Source: Methanothrix sp.
GTDB taxonomy: Archaea > Halobacteriota > Methanosarcinia > Methanotrichales > Methanotrichaceae
Direction: 5' to 3'
Length of the DNA: 42,156 nucleotides
NCBI GenBank assembly: GCA_026394565.1
Contig: JAPKYA010000122.1
Coordinates: forward strand, 1 to 42,156
The notes beneath the pieces are model-generated. The model was given only the letters and a program-made list of their open reading frames with translations. It was not told the origin of the DNA and did not search any database. Below, piece by piece: positions 8,147 to 15,727 of the stretch; within the stretch, counting starts at the first letter, position 1; every line of letters starts with the position of its first letter. A program made the position numbers and the translations under genes.

Positions 8147-9670
8147 CTATCGCCTCCGCGCGAAGAGCCGGGAAAGGTGATTGCTGGTGATCATTCCAAT
8201 TACCTTATTGTCTCTGTCTACCACCGGCATTGCCGAGATGCTGTGCGTATCAAAGGTGCGAGCCGCGAGTTCAATGGGCTCATCCGCTTTAACAGAATAA
8301 ACCCGTCGGGTCATGATATCTCCAATGCGGGAGGATTTGCCACCTGCCACGGCCTTGGATATATCCCAGGCGGTGATTATGCCCATCAGCCGTCCATCCC
8401 GGGAGATCACCGGCAGGTGATCGAAGCTGCCGCTCACAATCAGCCTGGCCGCTTCCTCTACCCCGATGTCCTCATGAACCGTGACCACGTCGCGGCTCAT
8501 GACGTCTCCCACGTTTGGCGATTCCTTGGTCTGCTTCATGGGCCGAGAGCTGCCCACACGGGACAAGGGCTCCACAGCGGAGCTAAGCAGAAACTCGCCC
8601 TTCTCCACCTGCTGCTTCAAAGTGAGGGCCACATCCCTGGCTACATGGAAGCTGGAGAGAGAGGAGGTAGAGACCTCTTTTCCATTAATCTCTATCATTC
8701 CCGACTTCAGATCCTCGTAGCTTACCATCTTCAAAGAGGGCCGATCCCGGCGAGCGATGCCGTAGTCCACCACAGGAACGGTGATGTCTCTATCCCGCAC
8801 GGCAGTGCTCCGGGCTAACTTTTCATTGAGGATTGGTATGGGAATGCCAATCCCCAGGTAGAGGCTGGGGCCGTATTTATGAAATGTCGCAGCTCTGAGA
8901 AAGCGATTATTCATCTTCTTCATGTCGCCCGTGACCATGAGCGTGGAGAAGTTATTCTGAGGATTATGCTGCGTGCCCGCTCCCATGACGTACCCCTGCG
9001 CTCCGGCCAGAAAGATGCGCGTACCGATTCCAATATAGTCGAAATTGGGATCATTGGATAGCGGGGAGAGAACACCCGATCCGCTGTAGTGAATATTGCC
9101 AAAGCGGGGAAGCAGTGTGCCCATGTAGGTATACATGGTCTGGTCTGCGGAATTGGTGGCCGCGTTGTAGCGCTGATAGGCATTGCGCGGATTGACCATG
9201 ATGGCCTGATTGAAATCCTCCAGGCGCAGGCTGGTTTCCAGCTCCGTCTGTGGATAGCAGTCCGTGCCTGCACCAAAGGCGTCTACCTCTATCTGCTTTC
9301 CCGAAATGAGATCTTCCATGACATGCGCTCCGCCGTACTCTATTCCCCGGTCTTCGGAGGGCTGCGTCGCGCCTAAGAAGAGATCGACCGCCGCGATGCC
9401 TCCGTAGGCTTCTACTTTATTGAGCAGAGCTTTGGAAATTTTTATGGGCGGGTCGCTATGGCCCAGGTTGAGAAAGACTCCCGAGGAGCACATGGCTCCG
9501 AAGGTTCCAGTGGTTACTACATCCACCTCGCGCACGGCTCCGGCAGGGCCCAGCTCGTCCACGAGGTCAGGCATCTCTTCTGCCGTTACGACGCGGACGC
9601 TCCCGTCGCGAATGCGTTCGTTGATCTCCGCTAACGACTTCTCTTGCACGAATTTCTCAGGAGTCGGCAA
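8147..9670 (-). CDS. hcyS: HcyS: L-aspartate semialdehyde sulfurtransferase with CBS domains
   Basis: A 507-aa protein of the COG1900/DUF39 family, which converts aspartate semialdehyde to homocysteine with HcyF. The catalytic domain covers residues 1 to about 370 and contains GTFGAMCSSGVFLNLGHSDP (Cys61) and FGAGTDCYPQTELETSL (Cys138), a conserved cysteine pair 77 residues apart. Residues about 385-507 form two CBS domains (VGDVMSRDVVTVHEDIGVEE; IGDIMTRRVYSV), which in other proteins bind adenine nucleotides or S-adenosylmethionine and could give feedback control. The first start is TTG at 9670; a GTG at 9649 is an alternative that would fit the family N-terminus (QEKSLAEINERI) well. Neither has a clear ribosome site. 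Operon with hcyF. Confidence 0.88.
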   Translation of the reverse strand: MPTPEKFVQEKSLAEINERIRDGSVRVVTAEEMPDLVDELGPAGAVREVDVVTTGTFGAMCSSGVFLNLGHSDPPIKISKALLNKVEAYGGIAAVDLFLGATQPSEDRGIEYGGAHVMEDLISGKQIEVDAFGAGTDCYPQTELETSLRLEDFNQAIMVNPRNAYQRYNAATNSADQTMYTYMGTLLPRFGNIHYSGSGVLSPLSNDPNFDYIGIGTRIFLAGAQGYVMGAGTQHNPQNNFSTLMVTGDMKKMNNRFLRAATFHKYGPSLYLGIGIPIPILNEKLARSTAVRDRDITVPVVDYGIARRDRPSLKMVSYEDLKSGMIEINGKEVSTSSLSSFHVARDVALTLKQQVEKGEFLLSSAVEPLSRVGSSRPMKQTKESPNVGDVMSRDVVTVHEDIGVEEAARLIVSGSFDHLPVISRDGRLMGIITAWDISKAVAGGKSSRIGDIMTRRVYSVKADEPIELAARTFDTHSISAMPVVDRDNKVIGMITSNHLSRLFARRR

Positions 9671-9724
9671 TCCGATAAAAACCTGTTGGGTTTATTGCTG
9701 GGTCCTGATGCAAGATCAAGGGTA

Positions 9725-9768
9725 TCACGCGAAGGCGCGAAGCCGCGAAGTATCGATGAGAGAAGGAC
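9725..9768 (+). repeat. TCACGCGAAG-type interspersed repeat, copy A
   Basis: TCACGCGAAGGCGCGAAG, then CCGCGAAG, and AGAGAAGGAC at 9759-9768. The first 18 bases and the AGAGAAGGAC end recur at 15611-15646 in the same orientation, and an inverted relative lies at 14928-14953. The copies lie at the edges of the accessory block. Confidence 0.7.
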
Positions 9769-9860
9769 TATTTTGGCAGAAACAAATTTCAGCCCATAAT
9801 TGATCCACTGCCTGGCTCTCGCCAACCGCAGATCACAAGAATGCGCACCTTCGAACATCC

Positions 9861-10613
9861 TCAGCCCGGATGCTTTTGCACCGACCACAGTGTGAATGTG
9901 CCGGGAAAGCCTTTCATAGCCACGCCATCGTGCCGCTGCCATCTTAACCGTTTGTGCTTTCCGGCACCGAGCTTATCGATATCTTCTTTGGCCCGATCGC
10001 TGAGCCGGATTTCTGCGCCACTGAAAGATCCGACCACGCGGGAGGCGTTGTTCACAGTGCCACCAAATACATCGCCTTCCTCTACATGCATCGGCCCGAT
10101 ATGAATGCCGGCACGAATTTGTATCTGGGGATGGCCCGTGTTCTTCTGGAGAGCCATGGCGTAGTCCAGCGCGGAGGCGACGGACTTGAAGGCCGCCATG
10201 AAGCTGTCGCCGATGGTCTTGACTTCCCGGCCTTTGAACCGGGCGATAAGCTTCCGGCTTTGGGCAAAGTGCGCCCGTCGCACTTCATTCATGGCCTCGT
10301 CCCTGATTTCTTCGCCCAGGGTGGTCGAGCCGACAACATCGGTGAATATAATAGCCAGAGTAACCCGCTCGCCGCTTGCCCATTCCTGGAAGCTCCTTAT
10401 GCTCGTCTCTCCTTTGGCCGACATGACGAAGGCATCGAAGTCCCGGTGCTGGTCGGCGGATCTGTTCATCACCTCGATTTCCGAACTGAAGTGAATGCGC
10501 TCCTTAGTCTCAGGAAAAGACATCGTTGCCACACAGGGAAAAATCAAGCGTCGTTCGTCCGGCGTATCTTCGGCGGTCTCAGCGCTTGTCCAGAAACTTC
10601 TTGCACCCTCCAA
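9861..10613 (-). CDS. Class III adenylate/guanylate cyclase domain protein
   Basis: A soluble single-domain class III nucleotide cyclase; no membrane segment or sensor domain is seen. In the 250-residue reading the metal-binding aspartates are D92 (IIFTDVVGST) and D136 (VKTIGDSFMAAF). The adenine-specifying pair is K132 and D181, and the transition-state residues are N188 and R192 (DVFGGTVNNASRV). The full catalytic set is therefore present and of the adenylate-cyclase type; class III enzymes of this kind act as dimers. The start is uncertain: the longest reading begins at a TTG at 10613, and in-frame ATGs lie at 10523 and 10469. It is the last gene of a three-gene operon, 50 bp or more after the TPR-CHAT stop. 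Class III cyclases are uncommon in methanogens, and the context suggests a signalling module. Confidence 0.85.
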   Translation of the reverse strand: MEGARSFWTSAETAEDTPDERRLIFPCVATMSFPETKERIHFSSEIEVMNRSADQHRDFDAFVMSAKGETSIRSFQEWASGERVTLAIIFTDVVGSTTLGEEIRDEAMNEVRRAHFAQSRKLIARFKGREVKTIGDSFMAAFKSVASALDYAMALQKNTGHPQIQIRAGIHIGPMHVEEGDVFGGTVNNASRVVGSFSGAEIRLSDRAKEDIDKLGAGKHKRLRWQRHDGVAMKGFPGTFTLWSVQKHPG

Positions 10614-10663
10614 CGTAGAAGCAATTCCTCACCGGGCTACTCTAGCTGATCCACGCCCTGCCC

Positions 10664-13600
10664 TCACCAACTCCCAAAGCACTGAAATGCGTCGCTAAAC
10701 CTCGCATGGTTAAACGGAGTGTCCCCAGGCGGCAATGGCACACCATGTCCGAGAGCGCGTTCGACTTCTTCACGTGAAACGTGCCGCAGCCGATCCCTTG
10801 CCGCAGCCAATGCGCGTGCAGGGCTCGCTTCAGATCCGGCTCCACCGTTCCAAGTTTCGTACAGGTAGCGCATCAACATTGCCGTGGCGGCATCGTTGAC
10901 TTCCCAAAGGCTGGCGATTACTGACTTGGCACCTGCAACAAGAAGAGCATTGGGCAGACCGGTCAATTCCCCTCCGCCATGCTGACGAGGGATGCCTGAT
11001 TCGCAAGTGGAGAGAACTGCAAGCCTGCACTGCCTCAGCGACAATTTGGTCATGCATTCCGCTACTGTCATGAGGCGAATAGCTCCCTGCGTAGGTCTGT
11101 TCGACAGTTGGTGAGAAGCAAGATCGACATACTGAACAAATAATCCTTCTTCGGTCTCTTGTTGACCCGCGAGGAAGCCTGAGTGATACGGGTTATTAAC
11201 ATTAAATAGCCCATGCGCTGCAACATGTAGCAGGGAACAGCGCTCTGACGCACGCTGGAGTTCGTCTACGGTGCGCGCATATATCGGGCCATCTCCGCGA
11301 GCTTGTATGACAAAGTCGATTTCCTTGCGAGCGTTGGCGAGTGTGTTGGATAGATCGGGTACGACCACGGTTGCTCCACGAAGCGGCCGTTTGCGTGCGA
11401 GGCAGACACGCAATGCACTCAGGCTGGGCGCTACACTGATACAATTTACCGATGTGCATAGGTCCGCAAGCTGCCAGTAAGGGACGAGTGCTAATTCAGC
11501 ATGGGGAACAATTGTCAATTTTTCAGGCCGGATCTGCTCAAGCAATGCAACAATCACTTCAATCAGATTCTTTCGTACCTTGTCGAAAAAGCCGTCAAAC
11601 CGCGCCTTAGCTTCTGCAGTCGACCTTGGAGTTATTTCCCCCAACGAGAGTCGTCCCAGCCCTTGACGAAAGGCTGCATTTCCAGTCCACCGTGCAAACG
11701 CATCCCTCCTATCATTACGATCCCAAGGAATGTGCCGCCCTAGAGTCTTAATCTCTTCACCATGTCGGTAGATTACGATTGGTGAAATCCCTTCCGGGAT
11801 ACTAAATAAGCAAACTAATGCCGAGCGAGGTTCCAACACTTCTTGAAGAGCCTCCTCGACCTCATCGTACGGCTGAAAGTCCCGGTTGCGTCTCCACCCA
11901 CGATCAGCGAAGCCTAGTTGATCAAAGAGAGCATCTGCACGGATTTCGGCTTGTACACGGCGTTCTCGCAAGCGGTTCATTTCGGCTACCACTATCTTGC
12001 GAGCCAGGTGCCGAACTTCCAGCTCAATCTCCACCTCTCGCATGGTCTGGATCTGACCGCGTGCCGACGCCACAATGTCTTCAGATGCACTTGTGCTCTC
12101 CAACAAGTAGTCCGCCCTTAGCCAACGGAGCAAATTCTGACATCTGATCGTCTCGGTCATCGCAAGGATTCCTATATGGTTTGCTTGATGATCGGCTTGT
12201 GACAGGAGAAGCACGAGCAACTCGTACAGACTGAGACTGCCTGCCACGACTTCTTGTCTAAATTCGGAAGCATCCAGCTTACCTAAGAGCTGTTGACAGT
12301 ATCCAATGCCCATCAACAGAACGTCATGACTTGCTTGGTAGTCGCGCGCTTGAATGTAGGCCTTGGCTAAGTTATAGCGTAGAGACATTGAAGCCCTGGC
12401 ATCGCCTGTGCTATCTGCCAACTGGATACCTTTATGGAACTGCCTTACGGCCTCCGCCTTATCATCCATGCTCATATAGGACAAGCCCAGAGTGTTGCGA
12501 ATATTAATCTCCAGGTGAGTATCACGCTGAAGTTGTGCCCACTCAAGGACGTGTTGCCCAAGTTTGATGGCATCATCATAGTGCTGACTAGTCAAAAGTC
12601 GCTGAAGCTGTACATTTAGAGCGTAGACATTTTCCGCACTATCAGAATGGGAGACGGTCGCCTGCGCACAAGGCGCCGTGGACGCCACCGTGTTCTTACC
12701 ACACATCAGTTCAGCTTGATTGCGCCAACGTGCCGCGTTAGTCATGTCTCCAGCACTGGCAGCAAGATCGGATGCCTGTATTAGGTAATGAACAGCTCTT
12801 TCCTTTTCGCCGGCTTGGAGATACGTGTAACCGATATCGCTGATCGCGCGTGCCTGAAGTGCTACCTCCCCGGCCTGTGACTGCAACTCCGCCAGTTCCT
12901 GAAATATCGCCAGAGCTTCCTCGAATCGCCCAAATTGCCGGGCAGCTTGCCCGTAAGCGTCGAGAAAAACTTCCAAGTCTGGGACGGACTGCTCGGTGGC
13001 CGCGTCTTCAGATAGCACCTTGCGGCCGTCGAGGGCCTGCTTAAGGTATTCAAGAGCTTCGTCTCCTTTCCCCAAATTCTTGAGGGCTTTGCCGCTGTCG
13101 AAAGTCGCAAGAACGATAAACCCAGCATAGCCATGGGCAGTCGCACGTTCGCGCAATTGGCCCGATACTCTGAAGGTATCATCGAATCTCTTGTCTTCCA
13201 GCAGGCAATCGCTTAGGTAGCTCAGAGACGAGAGTTCCATTAGAGGATCCGCCTTTGCTTGTCGAAAGCCTTCCGCCGCCTCCGCCAATGCCTCTGAAGC
13301 ATCGAAATAACTGCCCAACTTCCAAAGCGTGTATCCGAGTTGAAACGCCGCCATAGCATCGGCTTGGGGATTATGCAGAAGCCGTGACAAAAGACAAAGC
13401 GCTTTGGCTAGCGTGACGCCCGATGCGGGATCATTCTTATCTAACTCGAAGACCTTTTTGGAGGCATGCGAAGCAGCGCGACCTAAGCTTTGAGCGCGAA
13501 TCTCCCAATCCGAATAGGCGTCAATGAGACGGTCCCCCTCGCTTCTTCCAAGGCTAGCCAAATCTTTTAGGCTGGGTCGTTCGAATGCCGCTTTGTTCAC

Positions 13601-13675
13601 CTTAATCCATGCTTCGACATCTTGAATAGACGCATTACCTTTGAACACCGCCTCCAGCAATTGATCCGCATCCAT
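10664..13675 (-). CDS. TPR-CHAT protein (caspase-like protease domain)
   Basis: The protein is about 1003 aa from the ATG at 13675, which follows GGAGAGG and starts 4 nt after the preceding gene's stop. Residues about 40-470 are helical and carry TPR-like units (YLKQALDGRKVL, ARAISDIGYTYLQAGEKERA, NTLGLSYMSMDDKAEAVRQF). A helical linker follows, and the C-terminal 300 residues form a CHAT domain. The caspase-type dyad is complete: His821 in LLHVAAHGLF and Cys891 in LAVLSTCESG. The motif GLPNALLVAGAKSVIASLW that follows is typical of CHAT. CHAT proteins are clan CD proteases, and the TPRs probably sense or hold a partner. The neighbours suggest control by, or parallel action with, a cyclic nucleotide. 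Base composition looks less GC-rich than in the flanking housekeeping genes, consistent with transfer. Confidence 0.9.
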   Translation of the reverse strand: MDADQLLEAVFKGNASIQDVEAWIKVNKAAFERPSLKDLASLGRSEGDRLIDAYSDWEIRAQSLGRAASHASKKVFELDKNDPASGVTLAKALCLLSRLLHNPQADAMAAFQLGYTLWKLGSYFDASEALAEAAEGFRQAKADPLMELSSLSYLSDCLLEDKRFDDTFRVSGQLRERATAHGYAGFIVLATFDSGKALKNLGKGDEALEYLKQALDGRKVLSEDAATEQSVPDLEVFLDAYGQAARQFGRFEEALAIFQELAELQSQAGEVALQARAISDIGYTYLQAGEKERAVHYLIQASDLAASAGDMTNAARWRNQAELMCGKNTVASTAPCAQATVSHSDSAENVYALNVQLQRLLTSQHYDDAIKLGQHVLEWAQLQRDTHLEINIRNTLGLSYMSMDDKAEAVRQFHKGIQLADSTGDARASMSLRYNLAKAYIQARDYQASHDVLLMGIGYCQQLLGKLDASEFRQEVVAGSLSLYELLVLLLSQADHQANHIGILAMTETIRCQNLLRWLRADYLLESTSASEDIVASARGQIQTMREVEIELEVRHLARKIVVAEMNRLRERRVQAEIRADALFDQLGFADRGWRRNRDFQPYDEVEEALQEVLEPRSALVCLFSIPEGISPIVIYRHGEEIKTLGRHIPWDRNDRRDAFARWTGNAAFRQGLGRLSLGEITPRSTAEAKARFDGFFDKVRKNLIEVIVALLEQIRPEKLTIVPHAELALVPYWQLADLCTSVNCISVAPSLSALRVCLARKRPLRGATVVVPDLSNTLANARKEIDFVIQARGDGPIYARTVDELQRASERCSLLHVAAHGLFNVNNPYHSGFLAGQQETEEGLFVQYVDLASHQLSNRPTQGAIRLMTVAECMTKLSLRQCRLAVLSTCESGIPRQHGGGELTGLPNALLVAGAKSVIASLWEVNDAATAMLMRYLYETWNGGAGSEASPARALAAARDRLRHVSREEVERALGHGVPLPPGDTPFNHARFSDAFQCFGSW

Positions 13676-13679
13676 AAAA

Positions 13680-14228
13680 CTAGTCCTCTCCTCGTGATAT
13701 CTTATCAAAACAGTCGCGGCAGACCAATTCTTTGCCGAGATCAATAATGTGTTCGCCCATCATCATCTGTCGTCCACTGATCAAATATCCTTCGCCTCTC
13801 CGAATGGGTTTACTGCAGTTGTCGCAATGTCCTTGCTCCTTGACAGATGATCGCCACCATTCGCGCGCGGCAGTTCGCTCGGGTAGCTCGCGAGATAGGC
13901 TGTCCATGTCCGGTGCAAAGCGAATACGTGCTAAATGATCTTCCGCTTTGAGGTCTTTCGCCTTGTCCAATACCATTTTCATGAGGCAGTCATCATTGAA
14001 TTCGACTTGATACGCTCCAGCTACCATCAACGCTGGCTGCAAGTATCCTGGTTGGCTTTGTGCCATAAAACAATGAATCTCCACGAAGCGGCATGCAATC
14101 TGGGGTTGTAAGCGGACGAGTCTTCGAACGCAGGTAGTGTCAGCAGCAACCTTACCTCCGCCTATTCGCTCCATGCAGTCATGGAAACCCTTATCGAACG
14201 CCTCCATCTCTTTATTTGTGACGTTCAT
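13680..14228 (-). CDS. Unknown protein with C-terminal zinc-binding domain, first gene of the CHAT operon
   Basis: A 182-aa protein starting at the ATG at 14226-14228, preceded by GAGGATC. The C-terminal 50 residues contain Cys135/Cys138 (HCDNCSKPIRRGEGYL) and Cys170/Cys173 (LVCRDCFDKI), a CxxC-x31-CxxC zinc module resembling LIM or treble-clef fingers. The N-terminal 130 residues are mainly helical, with scattered cysteines, and are not recognised. Its stop lies 4 nt before the TPR-CHAT start, so the two are translated from one message. A small zinc protein in front of a protease-like effector could be an adaptor or a target, but this is inference only. Confidence 0.75.
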   Translation of the reverse strand: MNVTNKEMEAFDKGFHDCMERIGGGKVAADTTCVRRLVRLQPQIACRFVEIHCFMAQSQPGYLQPALMVAGAYQVEFNDDCLMKMVLDKAKDLKAEDHLARIRFAPDMDSLSRELPERTAAREWWRSSVKEQGHCDNCSKPIRRGEGYLISGRQMMMGEHIIDLGKELVCRDCFDKISRGED

Positions 14229-14273
14229 AGCGATCCTCTATTTCCAAGATTTTTAGGTACGCCGTCGGTTTCT

Positions 14274-14399
14274 TCACAAGCAGTAGTCATCGAGGGCCGC
14301 ATCGGTGTCCCACTGAATGCACTCGCCCGTCTCGGCATTCCACAGCCGAATTGTCCCGTCAACTGACGGCGACGCCAGCACCCCACTGAGTTTCTCACT
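14274..14399 (-). pseudogene. WD40-repeat gene remnant
   Basis: A 42-codon open stretch bounded by stops translates to a near-perfect WD40 repeat end, VLASPSVDGTIRLWNAETGE followed by CIQWD. There is no start codon and no room for a beta-propeller, so it is the 3' scrap of a WD40 protein gene. It is on the same strand as the CHAT operon and ends about 45 bp before the operon's first gene, so a WD40 gene once preceded it. Confidence 0.7.
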
Positions 14400-14927
14400 T
14401 CACAATTTTGCATCGGCGGAATGCATTTATTAAATCGCTCGGTTAGCAGGCATTTTTCTTCATATTCCATTGATTCGTTCGGATCATTGCTGCATGAATC
14501 CTTATAATTCTTTTGCCCGTTAGATGGGAGTTTTCAAGAATGCCGCATCGACTAGATCCATGAAGTCTCTGGCTACAGATGTCTCTCAAAATGGAGTTTT
14601 AGTGGTTCCCCTTTCACCCCACGCTCACCCTCGCCCCCAGCCCCAATCATCTGCTGGAAGAACCCCAGATACGACCCCCCGCCCTCCGTCTCGTATCGAT
14701 CCGCGTCTCTCCCGCCGCCCTCAGCACCTTGCCGATCCCGCGCCCCTGGCCGCCCACCCCGGCCCCCGTGCAGCTCTCCCGGCGAGCCCCTCGCTGCCGG
14801 GCCTCTGGGCCGGAGCCACGGCCCTTGACTGGATCGAAAGGCCACAGGTCACGCCTGCTGAGCCAAATGGCCTCACACTGGTCATCGATTAAGGAAGATG
14901 CTGGCTTGAGGTCTGCAATCATGTCCA
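14400..14927. other. Gene-poor stretch with a very GC-rich core
   Basis: Between the WD40 remnant and hicBA there is no convincing gene. From about 14620 to 14850 the DNA is strongly GC-rich (runs of CCC and CCG). Frames on both strands stay open there, but their products are low-complexity Pro/Arg/Gly sequence, as expected from base composition. The minus strand could hold a decayed gene; none is recognisable. Confidence 0.4.
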
Positions 14928-14953
14928 CTTCGCGTCTTCGCGGCTTCGCGTGA
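14928..14953 (-). repeat. TCACGCGAAG-type repeat, copy B (inverted)
   Basis: On the minus strand this reads TCACGCGAAGCCGCGAAG then ACGCGAAG, the same CGCGAAG-based unit as copy A at 9725 and copy C at 15611. It sits about 70 bp before hicB. Confidence 0.65.
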
Positions 14954-14991
14954 GGCTGCTGCCCCAAGAGCTTCGTGCGACGATAGCCGCA

Positions 14992-15000
14992 AGCTATATT
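14992..15000 (+). promoter_or_regulatory. TATA-like element of hicBA
   Basis: AGCTATATT lies about 28 bp before the ATG at 15025 and 20 bp before the ATG at 15016. This spacing predicts a leaderless or nearly leaderless transcript, matching the absence of a ribosome site. Confidence 0.45.
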
Positions 15001-15024
15001 TCATTATCTGGTTTTATGCCTACT

Positions 15025-15258
15025 ATGAGGACTCTTAGTTATCGAATCACCCTCCGAAAAGAGCCCGAAGGCGGCTACACCGTGCTGGTCCCTGCCCTTC
15101 CCGGATGCGTCACCTACGGAAAGACTGTGGAGGAGGCCATTGAGATGTCCAGGGATGCGATCACGGGTTATGTGGAGAGCCTCATTGAGGACGGAGAAGC
15201 TGTTCCCATTGAGGATGATCTCATCGAGTGCAGAGTGACTGTGGAGGCTCATGCCTAG
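15025..15258 (+). CDS. hicB: HicB-family antitoxin
   Basis: A 77-aa protein with the partially degraded RNase H-fold typical of HicB (YRITLRKEPEGGYTVLVPAL, PGCVTYGKTVEEAIE, AITGYVESL). HicB binds and neutralises the HicA mRNA interferase and usually represses its own promoter. The start chosen is the ATG beginning MRTLSYRITL, as in the family; an ATG three codons upstream (15016) is possible. The frame stays open farther upstream into the repeat at 14928, but that extension is not protein-like for the family. It overlaps hicA by 8 nt. The order antitoxin then toxin is one of the two orders known for hic loci. Confidence 0.88.
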   Translation: MRTLSYRITLRKEPEGGYTVLVPALPGCVTYGKTVEEAIEMSRDAITGYVESLIEDGEAVPIEDDLIECRVTVEAHA

Positions 15259-15475
15259 GCTGCCGCCTCTCTCTCCTAAAAAAGTAACTGCTATACTGGA
15301 AAAGAAAGGCTTCGTGCTGAAAAAAGTTACTGGGAGCCATTACATCTTCGCGCATTCTGAGACCAAGAGACGAGTCACTGTTCCTTTCCACAGCCAGGAT
15401 ATCGCCAGAGGGACGCTTCTCCAAATTCTGAAGGATGCCGGAATCAGCAGAGAAGAGCTGCAGGATCTTCTCTAA
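15251..15475 (+). CDS. hicA: HicA-family mRNA interferase toxin
   Basis: A 74-aa protein with the double-stranded-RNA-binding-like fold of HicA: KVTAILEKKGFVLKKVTGSH then YIFAH, the catalytic His in GSHYIF, and the second block RRVTVPFHSQDIARGTLLQI. The family cleaves mRNA when not bound by HicB. Length and key residues are normal, so the toxin looks intact. It overlaps hicB and the two must be co-expressed. The pair lies between copies B and C of the CGCGAAG repeat at the edge of the accessory block. Confidence 0.9.
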   Translation: MPRLPPLSPKKVTAILEKKGFVLKKVTGSHYIFAHSETKRRVTVPFHSQDIARGTLLQILKDAGISREELQDLL

Positions 15476-15573
15476 TTTCTCCTAAATTTGTGAGCGGAGC
15501 TTGAGCAGACCACCGAAACGAAACTGTACAGGTCTCGAAATCCCCAGGCTTGTCCTCCTGGGAGCTTTGATTG

Positions 15574-15646
15574 TTCTTCGCGCCTAAGCGGCTTCGCGCA
15601 TAGTTCCGGTTCACGCGAAGGCGCGAAGTTCCGGAAAGAGAAGGAC
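15574..15646 (+). repeat. TCACGCGAAG-type repeat, copy C, with facing inverted half
   Basis: CTTCGCGCC...GGCTTCGCGC at 15574-15600 faces TCACGCGAAGGCGCGAAG at 15611-15628, which is followed by TTCCGG and AGAGAAGGAC (15637-15646). The facing halves could fold into a hairpin. The forward part matches copy A at 9725-9768 in sequence and orientation. Confidence 0.7.
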
Positions 15647-15727
15647 AATTATGAAAGACTAATATATCCAGGCGGACTTTTCCGGTCCAACAACGTTATC
15701 TGCCAAAACTGAGATGAAGGCCAAAAG

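Noticed and set aside
8126..8818. 230-codon open frame antisense to hcyS
   Set aside because: The opposite strand encodes the clear CBS and catalytic domains of HcyS; this frame has no family features.
10664..13675. TPR-CHAT as the protease partner of a type III-E CRISPR effector (Craspase)
   Set aside because: No Cas7-11/gRAMP gene, other cas gene or CRISPR array is present in the window; the partners seen are a cyclase and a zinc protein.
14524..14967. Open frames on both strands in the GC-rich stretch before hicBA
   Set aside because: They overlap each other and give Pro/Arg/Gly low-complexity products; open frames are expected by chance in such GC-rich DNA. A decayed gene cannot be excluded.
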